64,000 nucleotides of DNA, from the NCBI GenBank assembly GCA_009599575.1, contig VWND01000064.1:1-64000 (forward strand). The letters are read 5' to 3'. A model generated the notes under the pieces. The model ran no database searches. It had not been told where the DNA came from and saw only the letters and a program-made list of their open reading frames with translations. Source of the DNA: Blumeriella jaapii (taxonomy: Eukaryota > Ascomycota > Leotiomycetes > Helotiales > Drepanopezizaceae). The position numbers were made by a program, and so were the translations under genes. Positions 45,790-57,960 of the stretch are shown here, one piece after another (positions within the stretch are counted from its first letter, which is position 1; each line of letters begins with the position of its first letter).

Positions 45790-47538
45790 AAATCGAATAA
45801 TTGTAAGCCTAGCAGCTTATATTATGCAACGTGGTTAGTTTCCGAGAATGGCTTTGTAAAGCCGTCAGCTGCATTATTTTTACTTTAAACGTAATACAGA
45901 TCTAGTTTATTAGCAGCAATTTCGGAACGAACGTAATAATATTTAATATCAATATGCTTCGTACGTTGGTGATATACGAGGTTTTCAGCCAATAAAAAAG
46001 CTTCCTGGCTGTCGCAATTTATTTCGATATACTAAGCATCTGGGCGATTATATCCTATTTCCTGTAAAACTTAGCGGATCCAAGCGGCCTTCTGAGCGAA
46101 CTTACATATAGCAACGTATTCAGCTTTAATAAAAAAAAGGCAACGATAGGTAGTTTGGCGCTTTGAAATAATTGCAAAAACAGCTTTTGCAAAAAAAAAC
46201 GCAGCATTATTATATGATATCTTATTTATTCGGATTTCAGCCCAATCAAAATCGCAAAAGCTATATAATTTTATCTTAGCCTTATTCGTGATTTGTTTTT
46301 CAAATACCAGGCAAAACATTTTTGTTTTTTGTAAGTATTATATTACGCGTTTGGCGGCGGCGATATATTAAAAAAAACGGGTTTTTATAAGAAATTTAGC
46401 TAAAACAAAGCAATAGTATACAATATCCCAGCGTGTTTAAATAGCGAGATATTGTAAAAAGCCGCAAATCGACTAATATAGCTTAATATCGTAAAATATA
46501 ACTTGGCTTTCGAATTTAATTATATGAATTTCGGAATCAAATGCAAAAAGCGTAATTGCGCTTTTATAATTAAATATGTCGAATCTGTCTAAAATCTTAT
46601 TAATATAAGCATTTTAGCAAAAAGAAATAGTATATGCTATTTTATTTTTAATAATACGAATATTTAAAAAGTATTTTGCTTTTCCTTGCGATTGCATATC
46701 GAAAAAAGTATACAAATTTTTTTTTAAATTTATCGAAAACAAAGCTTTTTTCTTGGCCAATACTAAAAAATCGTCGACGTAAATAACGATGCAAATCTTA
46801 ATGGTTTTATTAATATTAACATAATTATCGTTTTTTATAAAATAAAAGTCAAGCTTAGCTAGCTTCCTACGAAATTTGATTTGCTAAAATCGTGGAAATT
46901 GCTTAAAACCGTATAAGATTTTAAGCAACTTAAAACAATAATTATAAATAAGTCTGATTTTTGATTCGATCCAGCCAAAAAGGAATTTAACGTAAATATC
47001 GTTGTTTGTATTATTATTTAAAAATACAATTTCCATATCGTATTATTTAAATTCGTAATCTATTATAATAGCAATATTAATAGCGATTTTTTTCAAACAG
47101 CCGATTTGCAAATATCAGCGTAAGTTTGGTTATAATTTCGATCGTATTTTTAAGAAAATCCTTAAACGACGAACCGAACTTTGTATTTGTTAATTTTACC
47201 GTTTTTATTATTTTCAGATTTAAATAATAATCTGAAACCTAAAATGCGACAACTTTTGAAAACGTTTGTTTTTTTTATGATAATCCAGGTTTTTTTATAT
47301 AAAAGTGATTTGTACTTTTTAATTATTATAAAACGCTATTAATTTCCGTCAGTTTTAGCAAAAGCCTTTTTAAGTATATAAGGGTCGTTTGTAAAAAAGA
47401 ATTTATTAGAGTCAGCGGCGAAAGCGTAATTGTATAAAAACGTGTTAAAATTAAATGCGACGTTTTTAAATAATTTGTCGGATCGTATATTAATTCGTTT
47501 AGATAAAAAAATAATAGGCCAGATTTTTCTAGCTTTAA
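45790..47538 (-). pseudogene. pol: F: Copia reverse transcriptase and RNase H relic
   Basis: Reads NDPYILKKAFAKTDGN (about 47395-47342), then KYKVRFVVxGF (the YKARLVARGF motif), NQTYADICKSA (the ETYAPVxxxS motif, about 47130-47095) and, in the stretch 46319-46071, CDFDWAEIRINKISYNNAAF, AIISKRQTTYRC and KAEYVAICKFAQKAAWIR, which is the Copia RNase H region (SDADWA...RKSTSG...SSKRQ...STEAEY). The end NKLDLYYV then NNAADGFTKPF (about 45915-45860) is the conserved Copia C-terminus. The open frame 47339-47551 runs 13 bases into the A3 LTR. Confidence 0.88.
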
Positions 47539-47800
47539 TGTGACGACTCACTCGTTTGCCCCTCGTGTCACCCCAGCAACTACGTATAGTTGCAAGCTCC
47601 CTGGTTTCCTGGTGGGTCTCCCATCAACTGTGGAAACTATCATATATATAAGGCTCTCTCTCTTTAGCAACCTTTGCCTTTTGCAGTTGTTGATTTTAAG
47701 TAAATATCTTTGTTACAGAACCAAAGGCTCGTTTTATATTATATAAACACGGCGACCAGCTAATTGATTTCCCAGCCTTCCGACTAATTAAATCGTTATA
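47539..47800 (+). repeat. A3 5' LTR
   Basis: Starts TGTGACGACTCACTCG and ends AATCGTTATA. Only moderately mutated in its first 120 bases. TATA box: catatatataagg (about 47641-47653), likely promoter. Confidence 0.92.
47641..47653 (+). promoter_or_regulatory. TATA box in the A3 5' LTR
   Basis: catatatataagg, followed by a pyrimidine-rich stretch (ctctctctctttag). The same box is at corresponding sites in all A LTRs. Promoter function is inferred from position in the LTR. Confidence 0.5.
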
Positions 47801-49300
47801 TTATTAATAACTTTTTTTTTACGCTGGCGACGGCGTAAATTATTTTTTTTTTCGAATTTCTTACGGATTACATCAAGATGATCGACCGGTTGTGAAAAGG
47901 CTTATTTCCGCATTTCGCGAAAAATGGCTTTTGTTTAACGATCCCTTTTTTAGCAAAGCTTTTCAGCTTTTGCTATTATATTTTAATTTTTCTTTTTTTA
48001 ATCAGCGAAAAAGCAGCCTTTTCCAAAAGCTTTTTTTTTTGAAAAACAGTTTTTCCTCCGAGAAAAAAAAAACAAAAAAAAAGGCAGAGCGCTAATTATT
48101 TCGCTTGCCATTTTTTTACAGCTTAGCGCTAAAAGCATTTAATTAAAACTTTTGCAAAATCAATTAAAAAAAGCGCAAAAGCGTGAACGACAATTTCTGA
48201 AAATTATACGATTGCGACAAACCTTTTAATTAAAGCGTTTGATAGAATTTATCGAACGTGCTTCTGCCAGTCGCGAATCTGCTGCTTTATTTTTTCGCAA
48301 CGTTTTATTTTAATTAACAAACGCTGCAAATCAATTTCCACGCTTTTCGCGAACTTTTTTTAGATCTTTTTTTAACGGCCAAAACTTTAGCGCGCTTTTT
48401 AAACGCTATAGTTTTATTTATTTGCTGACTTTCGACTAGCTTATATAAAGCGCGTTTCGAATTTTAAGTTTAAGCTAAATAATAATAAAAATTACAAAGC
48501 ACGCTATTAGAAAACTAGAATTTTCGACAATTTCGAATTTTACTACGATTACTTCGCTGGCGATCGATTACGTAAAAATTATATACTCGATCAGACCGAA
48601 AACGTAGCAAAAAAGTTTTTTATTCCGCGTATTTTAAACCGTTCCGATTTTATACTTTTCGAAAAATTAATAAAAAAGATCGCCGATTTCCTGGCCGATT
48701 TTTCCGACGTTTAAAAAGCCGAAAACGAGTTTAAAATGTTTGTAATAAATACGCACGACGATTTTTGGCGGTTTTATCTGCGATTTTCCATTTTCGCAGC
48801 GAACGCTTAAATACGAACTGACAAACAGTTTCGAAACGTTTTTCGCGATAAAATACCAAAGCGTTTACGAAAAAAGCTGCATTTGAAATAGGCGCGTACA
48901 ACGACTTTTAAAAATTGGCTTATCGCCGTCCGTTAAAAAAAACAAAATCAATTGGCTAAACGAATTTTATACGCGAATCGTTTTACTAAGTCTATTATTT
49001 ATTAAAATGATAGGTTTTTAACTAAAGCGTATTACGAGTCAAATCGTACGTACGAAAGTCGTCCAGGTGCTTTATAAGCTTTTTCTCAGCCCTCTGCTGT
49101 TCTTTCTTCTTTTCCACGCCAAAACGCTCCTTTTGGCGTTTTTCCTTTTCGATCGGACTAACGACAACGCTCGTTTTTTATTTTATATCAGAAAGTTTAA
49201 AAAAGCCAATTTGCACGATTTTCTACGGGCCGACTTTCGGTTTTATTTAAAAACTTTTTTAGGCTGGTAAATATAAACGAGGTCGAACCGGCCGAAAATT
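47801..49300 (+). pseudogene. gag: A3 gag relic
   Basis: Leader and N-terminal helices (47892-48450), then the capsid core FDNFEFYYDYFAGDRLRKNY (about 48520-48580), KKFFIPRILNRSDF, NTHDDFWRFYLRFSIFAANA (about 48748-48810) and KQFRNVFRDKIPKRLRKKLH (about 48822-48882). The tail (48950-49290) is rich in Pro/Arg/Gln. Stops replace Gln codons. The sequence ends before the protease at about 49420. Confidence 0.7.
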
Positions 49301-49399
49301 CGTTTTAATAATAATAATAAAAACGAAAACTTTTTTTTAAACGATTTTCAAAACGCATACGAAAAAGTTGAAAGCTTTTCCGCTAATCGGAGAAACGCC

Positions 49400-49620
49400 C
49401 AGGCCTAAGCAAAGCCTCTTTTTTAGACGTATTGCGCGATATGCGTTATTTTAACGTTCGAAAGCTTTTTAATAGCGATTTATTAATAATTTCCGTTATA
49501 TTTATCAAAAATAGCTTTTCGTACAAAATAAAAACGCTCGCCGATTTTAAAACGAACGGTTATGCGTTAATCGATTCGGCGCTGATCAAATTCTTTTTTT
49601 TTTTTTAAAACCTTTGATTT
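49400..49620 (+). pseudogene. A3 protease relic
   Basis: LRDMRYFNVRKLFNSDLLII, then FSYKIKTLADFKTNGYALID, then SALIKF. It is the same segment as in A2 and contains the unbroken target (aacggttatgcg, about 49554-49565) of the B2 insertion in A1. The active-site Ser-Gly is lost. Confidence 0.65.
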
Positions 49621-50357
49621 AATTTCTTTCGGCTTTTTTTTTTGTAAAAAAATATAATAAAACTCGTAGCTATTTAATTATATATTTTACGTTTTTTAAT
49701 TTTATTATTAACAATCGAATACAATCGTTTATTTTTTTTTTAATTATTAATCTCGGAAATTATAATATGATTTTAAAAAAAGCTTAGTTGGCCGAATATT
49801 AAGTTTTACTAAATTGTAATAAACGCAAGCTTTATTAGCCGAAGTTTTACTTTTCCACAGCTTTTTACGCTCGTTGTATTAAAATCTTTTATTTGCATTT
49901 TCGAAAGATTTAATTTCGCTATTAAAACGACGCTGTAAAACGTAACAAAAACCTTAACCAATTATGGCAGATTTACGACGCTGTGCGGAGCGCGAAAAGG
50001 TCGAATTTTATTCGCGGTGCCAATTTCGATAGCGACGCTAATAAAATAATACAAAAAATCATACCATCTTCCCAGACTGCCGATCCTTTTTTTATTATTT
50101 TTTTTTCTTTTTCTTTTTTTCCTTCGTTAAAACAGCTTTTTCGTTTTACGAAAAACAATTATATCAAAAACCGAAAAAAAACTTTCGCCGCGATGGCTTT
50201 TCAGCTTAATATAATCGATAGTTCAAACAAACCTTTTTTTAAATCTTTTAAACGACCAGTTCGAAAACGAGTTTTTTAATCTATTGATTACTTAATTTTT
50301 ATCTGCCAGATTACTGCATACGCTTTTAAGCTGATTTCCAGAAAAGAAACAGTTGAA
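49621..50357 (+). other. A3 linker between protease and RT
   Basis: No domain readable; conserved along its length with A1 and A2. The segment after 50183 (MAFQLNIIDSSNKPF) looks coding. Confidence 0.45.
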
Positions 50358-51420
50358 GTGTTTTCAACCTTTTTGTACGAAATCGATAAAATACTAAACG
50401 ATTTTACGTACAACACTTTTTTTAAAACCCAATTTCATAGTTTTTTCGAACGTTTCAGAACCAACGAAATATCGATTTCGATCCTTTTAATCAGCTTAGC
50501 AAAGCTAATTTCGAATAAATTTTTTTTCGAATCTTTTTTTCCGGAATACAAAAATTTCGAATACGTGTTTTCTAAGGCTGTTAGCAACGAGCTAGCCTTT
50601 TACCGGCTTTACGATTATAAAATCGAGCTTATTATAAATAAAAAAAAGCTAAAATATATTTTTTTGTATAAAATATCGATTTTAAAGCTCGAAATTATCA
50701 AAACCTATTTGCAAAATAATCTTAACAAAAGCTTTATCGAACCTTTTACCGTTTTTTTCGCTGTTTTAATGTTTTTCGCTAAAAAACCCGACGGTTTATT
50801 ACGTTTTTGTATCGATTATCGAGCTTTTAATAATATCACTCGTAAAAATCGCTACTTTTTTTTTTTTATCGATAAAACTTTTGCTCGTTTTTCGGAAACG
50901 CGAATTTTTACGAAATTCGATATTCGTTAAGCCTTTTATAAAATTCGAATAGATTTCGCTAATAAAAAATTAACGACGTTTCGTACGCGTTACGGCGCTT
51001 ATAAATGCAAAATATTATTTTTTGGCTTTACTAATAAACCCGTAACTTATTAACGTTATATAAACGACGTTTTTTTCGATTATTTAAACGATTTTTATAT
51101 TGTATACTTAAATAACATTTTTATTTACTCGTCCGACCTTTTAAAACACGTTATATACGTTCGCAAAATACTTTAAAAGCTTGCTAACGCTGAATTACAG
51201 GCCGATATTCGGAAATTTAAATTCAACGTTATTCGGATCCGTTACTTAAGTTTTATTATTTCGACTAAAAGCCTAGAAGTAAATCCAAAAAAGATTTCCG
51301 TAGTCGCTTATTGGAAGCTTTTTATTATTGTAAAAAATATACAAAGCTTTTTTAGTTTTTATAATTTTTACCGACGTTTTATTCGAAACTACGGTATAAT
51401 TGCAAAGCTTCTGGTCCATT
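50358..51420 (+). pseudogene. pol: A3 reverse transcriptase relic
   Basis: The first 190 codons (50358-50930) are open: FYRLYDYKIEL, MFFAKKPDGLLRFCIDYRAF (Cys kept), ARFSETRIFTKFDIR. After the stop follow YGAYKCKILFFGFTNK (about 50994-51040), the family's GLxxAPxxFQ region, and the catalytic region near 51095-51130, where YLNNIFIYSS replaces Y-x-D-D (the two Asp are read as Asn-Asn by G-to-A change). So even if read through, the enzyme would be dead. Thumb: SFFSFYNFYRRFIRNYG at about 51340-51395. Confidence 0.87.
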
Positions 51421-51940
51421 TGACTAAAGCTAACGTTTTTTTTAATTTTATTTCTGAATATCAGAAAAGTTTCGACCTTTTTATATTAGCTTTTACTACT
51501 GCATCAGTTTTATAATATTACAAGCAAAACTTTTCTTGTATATTAAAAATTAACGCTTCCGACGGCGTAATAGCTTTTATGCTTTCGCAGTTTTATAATA
51601 ACGACTGGCTCCCAGTCGCTTATTTCAGCAAAACTATAGCTTTCGTAAAGCTAAATTACGTCGTATACGATAAAAAAATGCTCGTAATCGTAAAATCTTT
51701 AAGCAATTTTCGTGCTAAATTAGCTAGCTTAATTTATTAAATCAAAATTATTACTAATTACAAAGCTTTGAAATATTTTATAATCTCCAAACTTTTAAAC
51801 GCTCGATAAGCACGCTAGGCCGAGCTTTTCGCCGATTACAACTTTTTTATTATATACAAACTAAATAAACACAATTTTTTGGCTGATGTATTAATACGTC
51901 GTACGAGCGAACTCGATCGCCAAAACTTTTTTAAACGCAT
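51420..51940 (+). pseudogene. pol: A3 RNase H relic
   Basis: KINASDGVIAFMLSQFYNND (about 51550-51605) is the first Asp region of Gypsy RNase H, followed by PVAYFSKTIAFVKLNYVVYD and KKMLVIVKSLSNFR. Colinear with A1 and A2. Confidence 0.78.
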
Positions 51941-53154
51941 TTAGCGTCTGCAAACCCTTTTTCGAGCCGATTAGATCGATCACCGTTTTTTAATTAAAAA
52001 ACTTCGACTTTTCACGGTTTTCGAAACAGCTGTTTTTATCGTTAAAATAACTAATTTCTTTTTCGCACTCCGTATCGTTGATTAAATTTTCCACGCTAAT
52101 CGTATAGCTAGCAGCCTAATGGCCCTTCGAAAAAAAGCTATACGAAACGCTACGAAAAGAAACGACGTTAATAACATTTCGTTTCCGTATATATTTAAAC
52201 GCGATTTGCTGTTATATCACGGTCGTTTAATAATACCAAACGTCGATTATTTTCGTTTGGCCCTTATACGAAAAATGCACGACCAAATTTTCACCGTTTA
52301 CTTTAGCGCTCGCAAAATTACGCAATTGCTTTCGGACCAATATTATTAGCGAGGTATAACAGCTTTTGTAAAATAATATTATCGCAACTGCTACGCTTAT
52401 CGAAAAAGTTTTGTTTTAAAAAATAAGCGCTCCGGCTTTTTTCAGCTTTTTTCTGTTTTTAATCATTTTTGAAAACATATTATAATAGATTTTTACAATT
52501 TTAACAAAAACAAACACGGTTACGATAACGTGTTTATAATAATAAATCGCTTTTCTAAGCAGGCTATTTCGATTTTTTATCATAAAAATATCGACGTTCG
52601 AAGCTTTGTTAAATTGTATATATTCCACGTATATAAATATTTTGGCCTTCCGAAAAGTATTATTAACGATCGTGGCTTTTAATATTAATTTATTTTCTGG
52701 TTTAAATTAAACAAAATACTCGGTACGCAACTGAAGCTTTCGACAGCCGCTTATTCTAAAACCGATGGTCAGACCGAAATTTATAACCAATATTTGCAAA
52801 AACGCTTTCGATTCTTCGTAAACTTTTATTAAAACGATTAAAGCGAATTTCTTTTAATAATAGATTTCGCTCAAATAATCCTTTTTTACGAAAGTCTAAA
52901 TAGCTTTTCACCTTTTGAAATTGTATACGATTACGCTTTTTATACCAATTGAAATTAAAAGCTCGATACTTTTCTTTTTTAATCTTTTACACAAGCTAAA
53001 CGTAAACGAAGCTCGTGCGTACGCTCGCCGCTATTACGACGCTTGGAACTTCGCTAAATCGCACCTTTAACAAACCTACGATAAAATAAAAAAAAGTGCG
53101 AATAAGTTTCGCCGCGCGATCGATTTTAATATTGGCGATTACGTATAGCTCGAT
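51940..53154 (+). pseudogene. pol: A3 integrase relic
   Basis: The N-terminal zinc region (about 52200-52345) ends RKITQLLSDQYY. The DDE core follows: VFIIINRFSKQ (about 52527-52560), VYKYFGLPKSIINDRGF (about 52628-52678), then GTQLKLSTAAYSKTDGQTE (about 52715-52772). In Gypsy integrases this is VxVDRLTKxAHF, HGLPxSIVSDRGxQF and STAYHPxTDGQTERxN. Several stops. Confidence 0.82.
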
Positions 53155-53700
53155 ATGCGTTTATTTCCGATCTTCCGACCCTTTCGCAAACTCGACAATT
53201 TTACAAACGGCTTTTTCAAAATTATAGCCAAAATTTTCGATAACGCTTTTAAGCTAGACTTTCCTAATATTATAAACGTACACCCAGTTTTTTACGCTAA
53301 TCGACTGCGTAAAGCAGCTGACGACGCGCTTTTAGATCAGGTTAACTCAGCTCTTATATCTATTAATATAATTAATAAGCTTAAATACGAAATCGAAAAA
53401 TTAATCGCTTATCGAATACAGCGGAAAACCTTTTAATATAAAGTTTCTTAAATAAGCTTAAATAAAAATCTCATATGATATTCCGCGTCTGATTTTATAT
53501 ATGCTTTTCTGAAGATGCGCGACTTTTATTTAACGTATAAAAAGCTTTCCGGTCTTTTTGCAAAACTTGTAAATTGGCTGAAAACGTATTCCGAAGGTTT
53601 GGATTCGTACGATTATTTAAATAGCGACGTACCAATAAATAAAAGCTCGAGGGCGCGCTTTTTTCGGACGGAGGAATAATATAACGATTTATTCGTTTGC
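53155..53700 (+). pseudogene. pol: A3 integrase C-terminus and chromodomain relic
   Basis: The open stretch 53155-53436 reads MRLFPIFRPFRKLDNFTNGF, then PNIINVHPVFYANRLRK, then YEIEKLIAYRIQRKTF. Next come a WY-type segment (IxYSASDFIYAFLKMRDF), then VPINKSSRARFFRTEE ending at the LTR. The tail with K-S-x-R-A-R-F-F-R next to the LTR is usual in a group of ascomycete chromodomain Gypsy elements. Chromodomains direct integration to heterochromatin in this clade. Confidence 0.8.
53666..53679 (+). promoter_or_regulatory. A3 polypurine tract
   Basis: ggacggaggaataa, directly before the 3' LTR, overlapping the last codons of the chromodomain frame. It is the primer site for plus-strand synthesis in such elements. 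Confidence 0.6.
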
Positions 53701-53941
53701 TCCTCGTATCACCCTAGCAACTACGTATAATTGCAAGCTTTCTGGTCTTCTGGTGGGTCTTTTATTAACTGTGGAAACTATTATATATATAAAGCTCTTT
53801 TCTTTTAGCAATCTCTGCCTTCTGCAATTGTTGATTCTAAGTGAATATTTTTGTTACAGAACCAAAAGCTCGTTTTATACCATATGAACACGGCGACCAG
53901 CTGACTGATTTCCCAGCCCTCCGACTGATTAGATCGTTACA
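53680..53941 (+). repeat. A3 3' LTR
   Basis: Mutated start TATAACGATTT and unmutated end AGATCGTTACA, followed by TTTAA. Confidence 0.93.
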
Positions 53942-53946
53942 TTTAA

Positions 53947-54433
53947 TTCTTTTAGTAATAAAAGCTGGTAATAGTTCAGCGATTTCGTTTATTTCAAATG
54001 CGATAATTGCATTATTAAATTGTTATCGTTTTGCTAATTTTTTTTGTATGATTTAGAAAATTCGTTATTACTGTTTTCTTTTTTTAATTTACCGCTAATA
54101 ATTTGATTATTGTTGTAATCGTTTAATATAAAATCTCTATTTAAATCATTTCTAGCTAGAAGTGTATCAGGCTGATCAAATTCGAATTGAAAAATGGGGT
54201 CGATAATAAAACTATTTTTATTAAATTTTATATAAAAGGATTTGATAATTTTATTTTCAGTCCTAACAAAAACGTAAATTTTTCAGATATTATATTTTTC
54301 AAATCTAATAAGAATTTTTATTTCGGTTTTAAAAGCAAGCTTGCGATTTTAAATACGTCGTTCAGATTCGATAAAAACGTAGATTTTACAGCTTAAAACT
54401 CGAAAGTGTTTGACCGAAAACTTATGCTTCATT
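53947..54433 (-). pseudogene. pol: F: Copia integrase C-terminal segment
   Basis: From the right: KHFRVLSCKIYVFIESERR (about 54405-54350), then IRFEKYNIxKIYVF and NKIIKSFYIKF (about 54250-54215). It corresponds to HLRVFGCxAYVHI...GYxGxxxYRxxLPxTxKIxxSRDVxFxE of Copia integrases. The gene comes from the right (61801-62524) and goes on to the left at 47538. Confidence 0.85.
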
Positions 54434-54438
54434 TTTGG

Positions 54439-54852
54439 TGTCAGGAACCAACATCACGTGTATAAGTCAGGTGATCCGCCAAAACCCTCTGCCTTTTACC
54501 AACCCTCGAATAATACTTTCTGCGAATAGGCCGTAGGGGCCGGATAGTATTATAAAAGCTAGAAATAATATTTAAATAAAACATTTTATGGAAATAATTG
54601 CTAAGAAACTAGTTATTAGAATTATATTAAAAAAGGATTAAGAAAAGATCGGGATGAAAGCTGAAAAGCATATTAAATAAGATTCGCCTGGTTTTCTGGG
54701 AAATATTTTTTTCGAGAGCTCTATCTTTCCTTTTGTATTTATACACGCTTTCTGCTAGAAATATAAAAAGTAAAAATCAGTCTGATTATTAACCCAATTT
54801 TATTTAAGCTTTATTATTTAAATTAATGTTTCCCTGCTTTTTAATTTTTATA
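54439..54852 (+). repeat. B3 5' LTR
   Basis: Starts TGTCAGGAACCAACATCACG, which is the unmutated form, and ends AATTTTTATA (from AATCCTTACA). Confidence 0.93.
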
Positions 54853-55050
54853 TTCTGATTTTTTTATTTACCGAAACGGCAGTTCGATATTACTAAAATA
54901 ATTTTCTATTATATTATTATATTTATATCGTTATTATCGATATTATAGCTTTTCGCATTCGCAGCGAACAGGCATTTCTAGCTATTTAAAAAAACCTAGC
55001 ATTTTCGGCTGCTTAAAAAAACTCCGTATTATCGTTTCCTTTAACGTTAC
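54853..55050 (+). other. B3 leader
   Basis: Between LTR and gag. A tRNA primer site should begin just after 54852, but none can be read with confidence after mutation. Confidence 0.5.
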
Positions 55051-56184
55051 CAGTTTTATTAAAGGTCGAAAATACTTTATTATTAAAGCGCGACGATTTT
55101 TTAACTTTTTTTATCGAAAAAATCATTAAAAAAAGCCACGCTTAAAGCGATTCGAAAAAATCTTTTACCGAAATTCTAATTTATTTGATTAATAAACGAA
55201 TCCGCGCCGAATAAAAAAAAAACGATAAACGTAAAAAAATAAAAAAAAATACGAGCTAAAATAAAACAGAAAAAAACCGAAAAAAAAATTTACAAAACAA
55301 TCAAAAAATTCGAAAAAACCAAAAAACGCCGAAACGAATTCCGAAAAAAAATTAAACAATTTTAATAAAAACTTGACGCTTTCGAAAATATCGAAAAAAA
55401 GGTTTTTATATTTTTTAACACCGTCCCAATTGAAAAAAAACAGAAAATAACCTAAGCTAGCGATTATTATAAAATATTTTCGAAACACTACGATAATAAT
55501 ATTTATTAAAAACGACCTAGCATTTCTTTTAAACATACTATACCTTTTATAAAAAATATAATAAATTCGAGCCGAAAAGCATTAAAAATAAAAAACTTTC
55601 TAATATATCGAAGAAAAAATACTGAAAAAGCTTAATCTTTTATTCGGCGTGCAAAGCGAAGCTTTCGCCAGGATAAAAAAATAATATTCTGTACCGATCA
55701 AAAAAAAATTAACGTTTGTATTTTAGTTTTCGACGATAAAATAAAAAAAAAATAAACCGGATACGAACGACGTTTTACGAATATTCGAACCATATAAAAC
55801 GATTTTAAAAAATAAATATTAAATTTTCTGATAAATACGGAAAATCGAAAAATCGCGGCTTCGAATTTATACGATAAAGCAAAGCAAAAAAAATATAAAT
55901 TAATTAACGATTTTGTTATTTATTTAAATAATTTCGAATAACAATTGCAAATAACAAACGATGCGATTAAAAAAAAAATGCTTTTCGCAAAACTTCGATT
56001 TATTCTTCGAAAAAAAATTATTAAACGAAACAATATTACAATTACAAGTTCGTACGAAAAATTAGTATTAATCGCTCGTCGTATCGAAAATGCTAATAAA
56101 ATTATCAACGACGAAACGAAAAACAATAAACGACGAAACGAACGCAAAAAAAAAAAAAAAAAAAAGATTTATATTTACGATTAA
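55050..56184 (+). pseudogene. gag: B3 gag relic
   Basis: The coiled-coil, Lys/Glu-rich N-terminus (about 55200-55370, with the stretch KKRRNEFRKKI) is followed by a middle segment (about 55390-55620) and the capsid core (about 55640-55940), LYDKAKQKKYKLINDFVIYL then NFEQQLQITNDAIKKK, ending in the open 79 codons 55945-56184 with LRFILRKKIIKR, RRIENANKIIN and a poly-Lys tail. It is the best view of this gag in the window. Compared with the Gypsy gag family, the phrase LI.DFV.YL..FE..L fits the conserved helix of the capsid. Confidence 0.7.
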
Positions 56185-56539
56185 AGCTTAAAAGCTAGAA
56201 TAAATACATACCGTCCTCGATTCGAAAATACGTTATAAAAAAAAAACGAAAACGAAAAAGCGATAATTTTAACAAAATCTTTTGAAATCCTAAAACTTTT
56301 AACGACTTTTTTTATTTTTCGAAATGCAATCGCTGCCAAAAAAAAAGACATCGCATAGCTAATTATTTAAAAGTCGAATATTATAAATATAACAAAAAAA
56401 AATATATAGCTTTAAACTGCTCCGAAGCTAATAAATCTAAAGATTCGGGAAAAGCTTCCGTTCGATTTTAATTTCGTTGCTACTAATAAAATCGAGCGAA
56501 AAAAAAAAGCAAAAAATAATAATTTTAATCGAGATTAAA

Positions 56540-56900
56540 AAAGCTAAAAGCGAAACTCGTACGAAACGAGTTTTTATCGATTGCGACGCGAAAAAAAACT
56601 GCGTAATTTAAAAGTTATTAATTAAATATAAATAAAAACCAATTTAAAAACGTATTAACTTATTTACGGTTAAAAAAAAAAAATAACCATTTACGGCACG
56701 CATACGCAACTTATTCGCGCCATTGATAATTATAAAATAATTAAAAAAATACAAAGCGATTTCGTAGCTTACGATATAAATATTCTAAGGGTTTTATTTA
56801 TTTTAAAATTTCTTTGATTACGAAATATCGACCCTGCTATAAGTTTTCGAATTAAATCGTAGCAATATTTAATCGAACGCTTATAACTTAATCTCGTTAT
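56540..56900 (+). pseudogene. B3 protease relic
   Basis: RVFIDCDAKKNCVIQKLLIK (about 56569-56628) holds the position of the aspartic protease active site (family: D-[ST]-G-A or DCGA), later YGTHTQLIRAIDNY (about 56694-56735) and DINIPRVLFI. The segments agree with Gypsy retropepsin-like proteases. Confidence 0.6.
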
Positions 56901-57099
56901 AATTAAACGTTTCAAAAAGAAATTCAAAAAAAAGCAAGCGTTTTGTATCGTTTTAAAAAAAGCTATTAAAAAACAATATCAATTACCTTTTAAATACAAC
57001 GACTACGCCGACGTATTCGACGATACCGCCGCGGTTATTCTAGCTTTTTACCATTTTATAAAACATCGAATAAACCTTGCGAAAAGAAAAAACTTTTTT

Positions 57100-57960
57100 T
57101 AAAAATCAATTTATTTTTTGTCGAAATTTAAACTTACCGAATTACGCGAATATTTCGATTCGAGCTTAAAAAAAAGCTGAATAAAAAAATCTATTAGCTT
57201 TGCCGGCGCACCGGTAATATTTATACCGAAAAAAAACGGAAGTTTACGATTATACGTCGATTATAAAAATTTAAACGCAGTTACGATTAAAAATCGAACT
57301 TTTTTATTTTTTATAAGCGAAACTTTGGATCGTTTAAAAAAAGCTAAAATATTTACTAAGCTAAATCTTATTTAGGCGTACCACCGTTTTCGAATAAAAA
57401 AAGAAAATAAATGAAAAACTGCGTTTCGCATTCGTTACGGACATTTCGAATACTGCGTATTACTTTTCGGCTTTTCGAATATATTAACAATCTTTCAAGC
57501 GTATATTAATTAAGTTTTAATCGGTTTAATAAATATTACGTATATAATTTACTTCGACGATATTTTAATATTTTTCGAAAATCCCGACGATTATATAAAC
57601 GCGGTAAAAAAGGTTTTCGAAAAACTCCGTATTAACAAATTTTACGAAAATCTGAAAAAATATGCTTTCGATATAAATACGGTTGAATTCCTAAGCTTCG
57701 TCGTTATTTCTACGAAAATTAAAATAAACCTAAAAAAAGTAAATAATATTCGGAAATAGCCCTTTTTTATTATATAACGAGATATTCAAATGTTTTTAAA
57801 TTTTATTAATTTTTATAAACGTTTTATTAAAAACTACGCTAAGTTTTACCGATTTATTACAAATCTTCTGAAATGCAACGAAAAAAAATGTCGGGCCCTT
57901 TTCGTTTTTTATTCGAAGCGAAGGTCGCTTTTTTACTTTTAAAAAAAAAGTTTTGCCGAG
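57100..57960 (+). pseudogene. pol: B3 reverse transcriptase relic
   Basis: [20 protein letters not shown] (about 57205-57264; Cys read as Tyr), [21 protein letters not shown] and IIYFDDILIFFENPDDY (about 57543-57593; both catalytic Asp kept). The A1 target in B1 is here at 57594-57600. Thumb motif NFYKRFIKNY at about 57808-57840. Confidence 0.86.

Larger units (their letters stand above)
47539..53941 (+). mobile_element. A3: full-length Ty3/Gypsy chromodomain element inserted in F
   Basis: LTRs at 47539-47800 and 53680-53941; target duplication TTTAA at 47534-47538 and 53942-53946. Length 6403 bases. Holds the full series gag, protease, RT, RNase H, integrase, chromodomain on the plus strand. 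This is the best single reference copy of family A here because nothing interrupts it. Confidence 0.94.
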
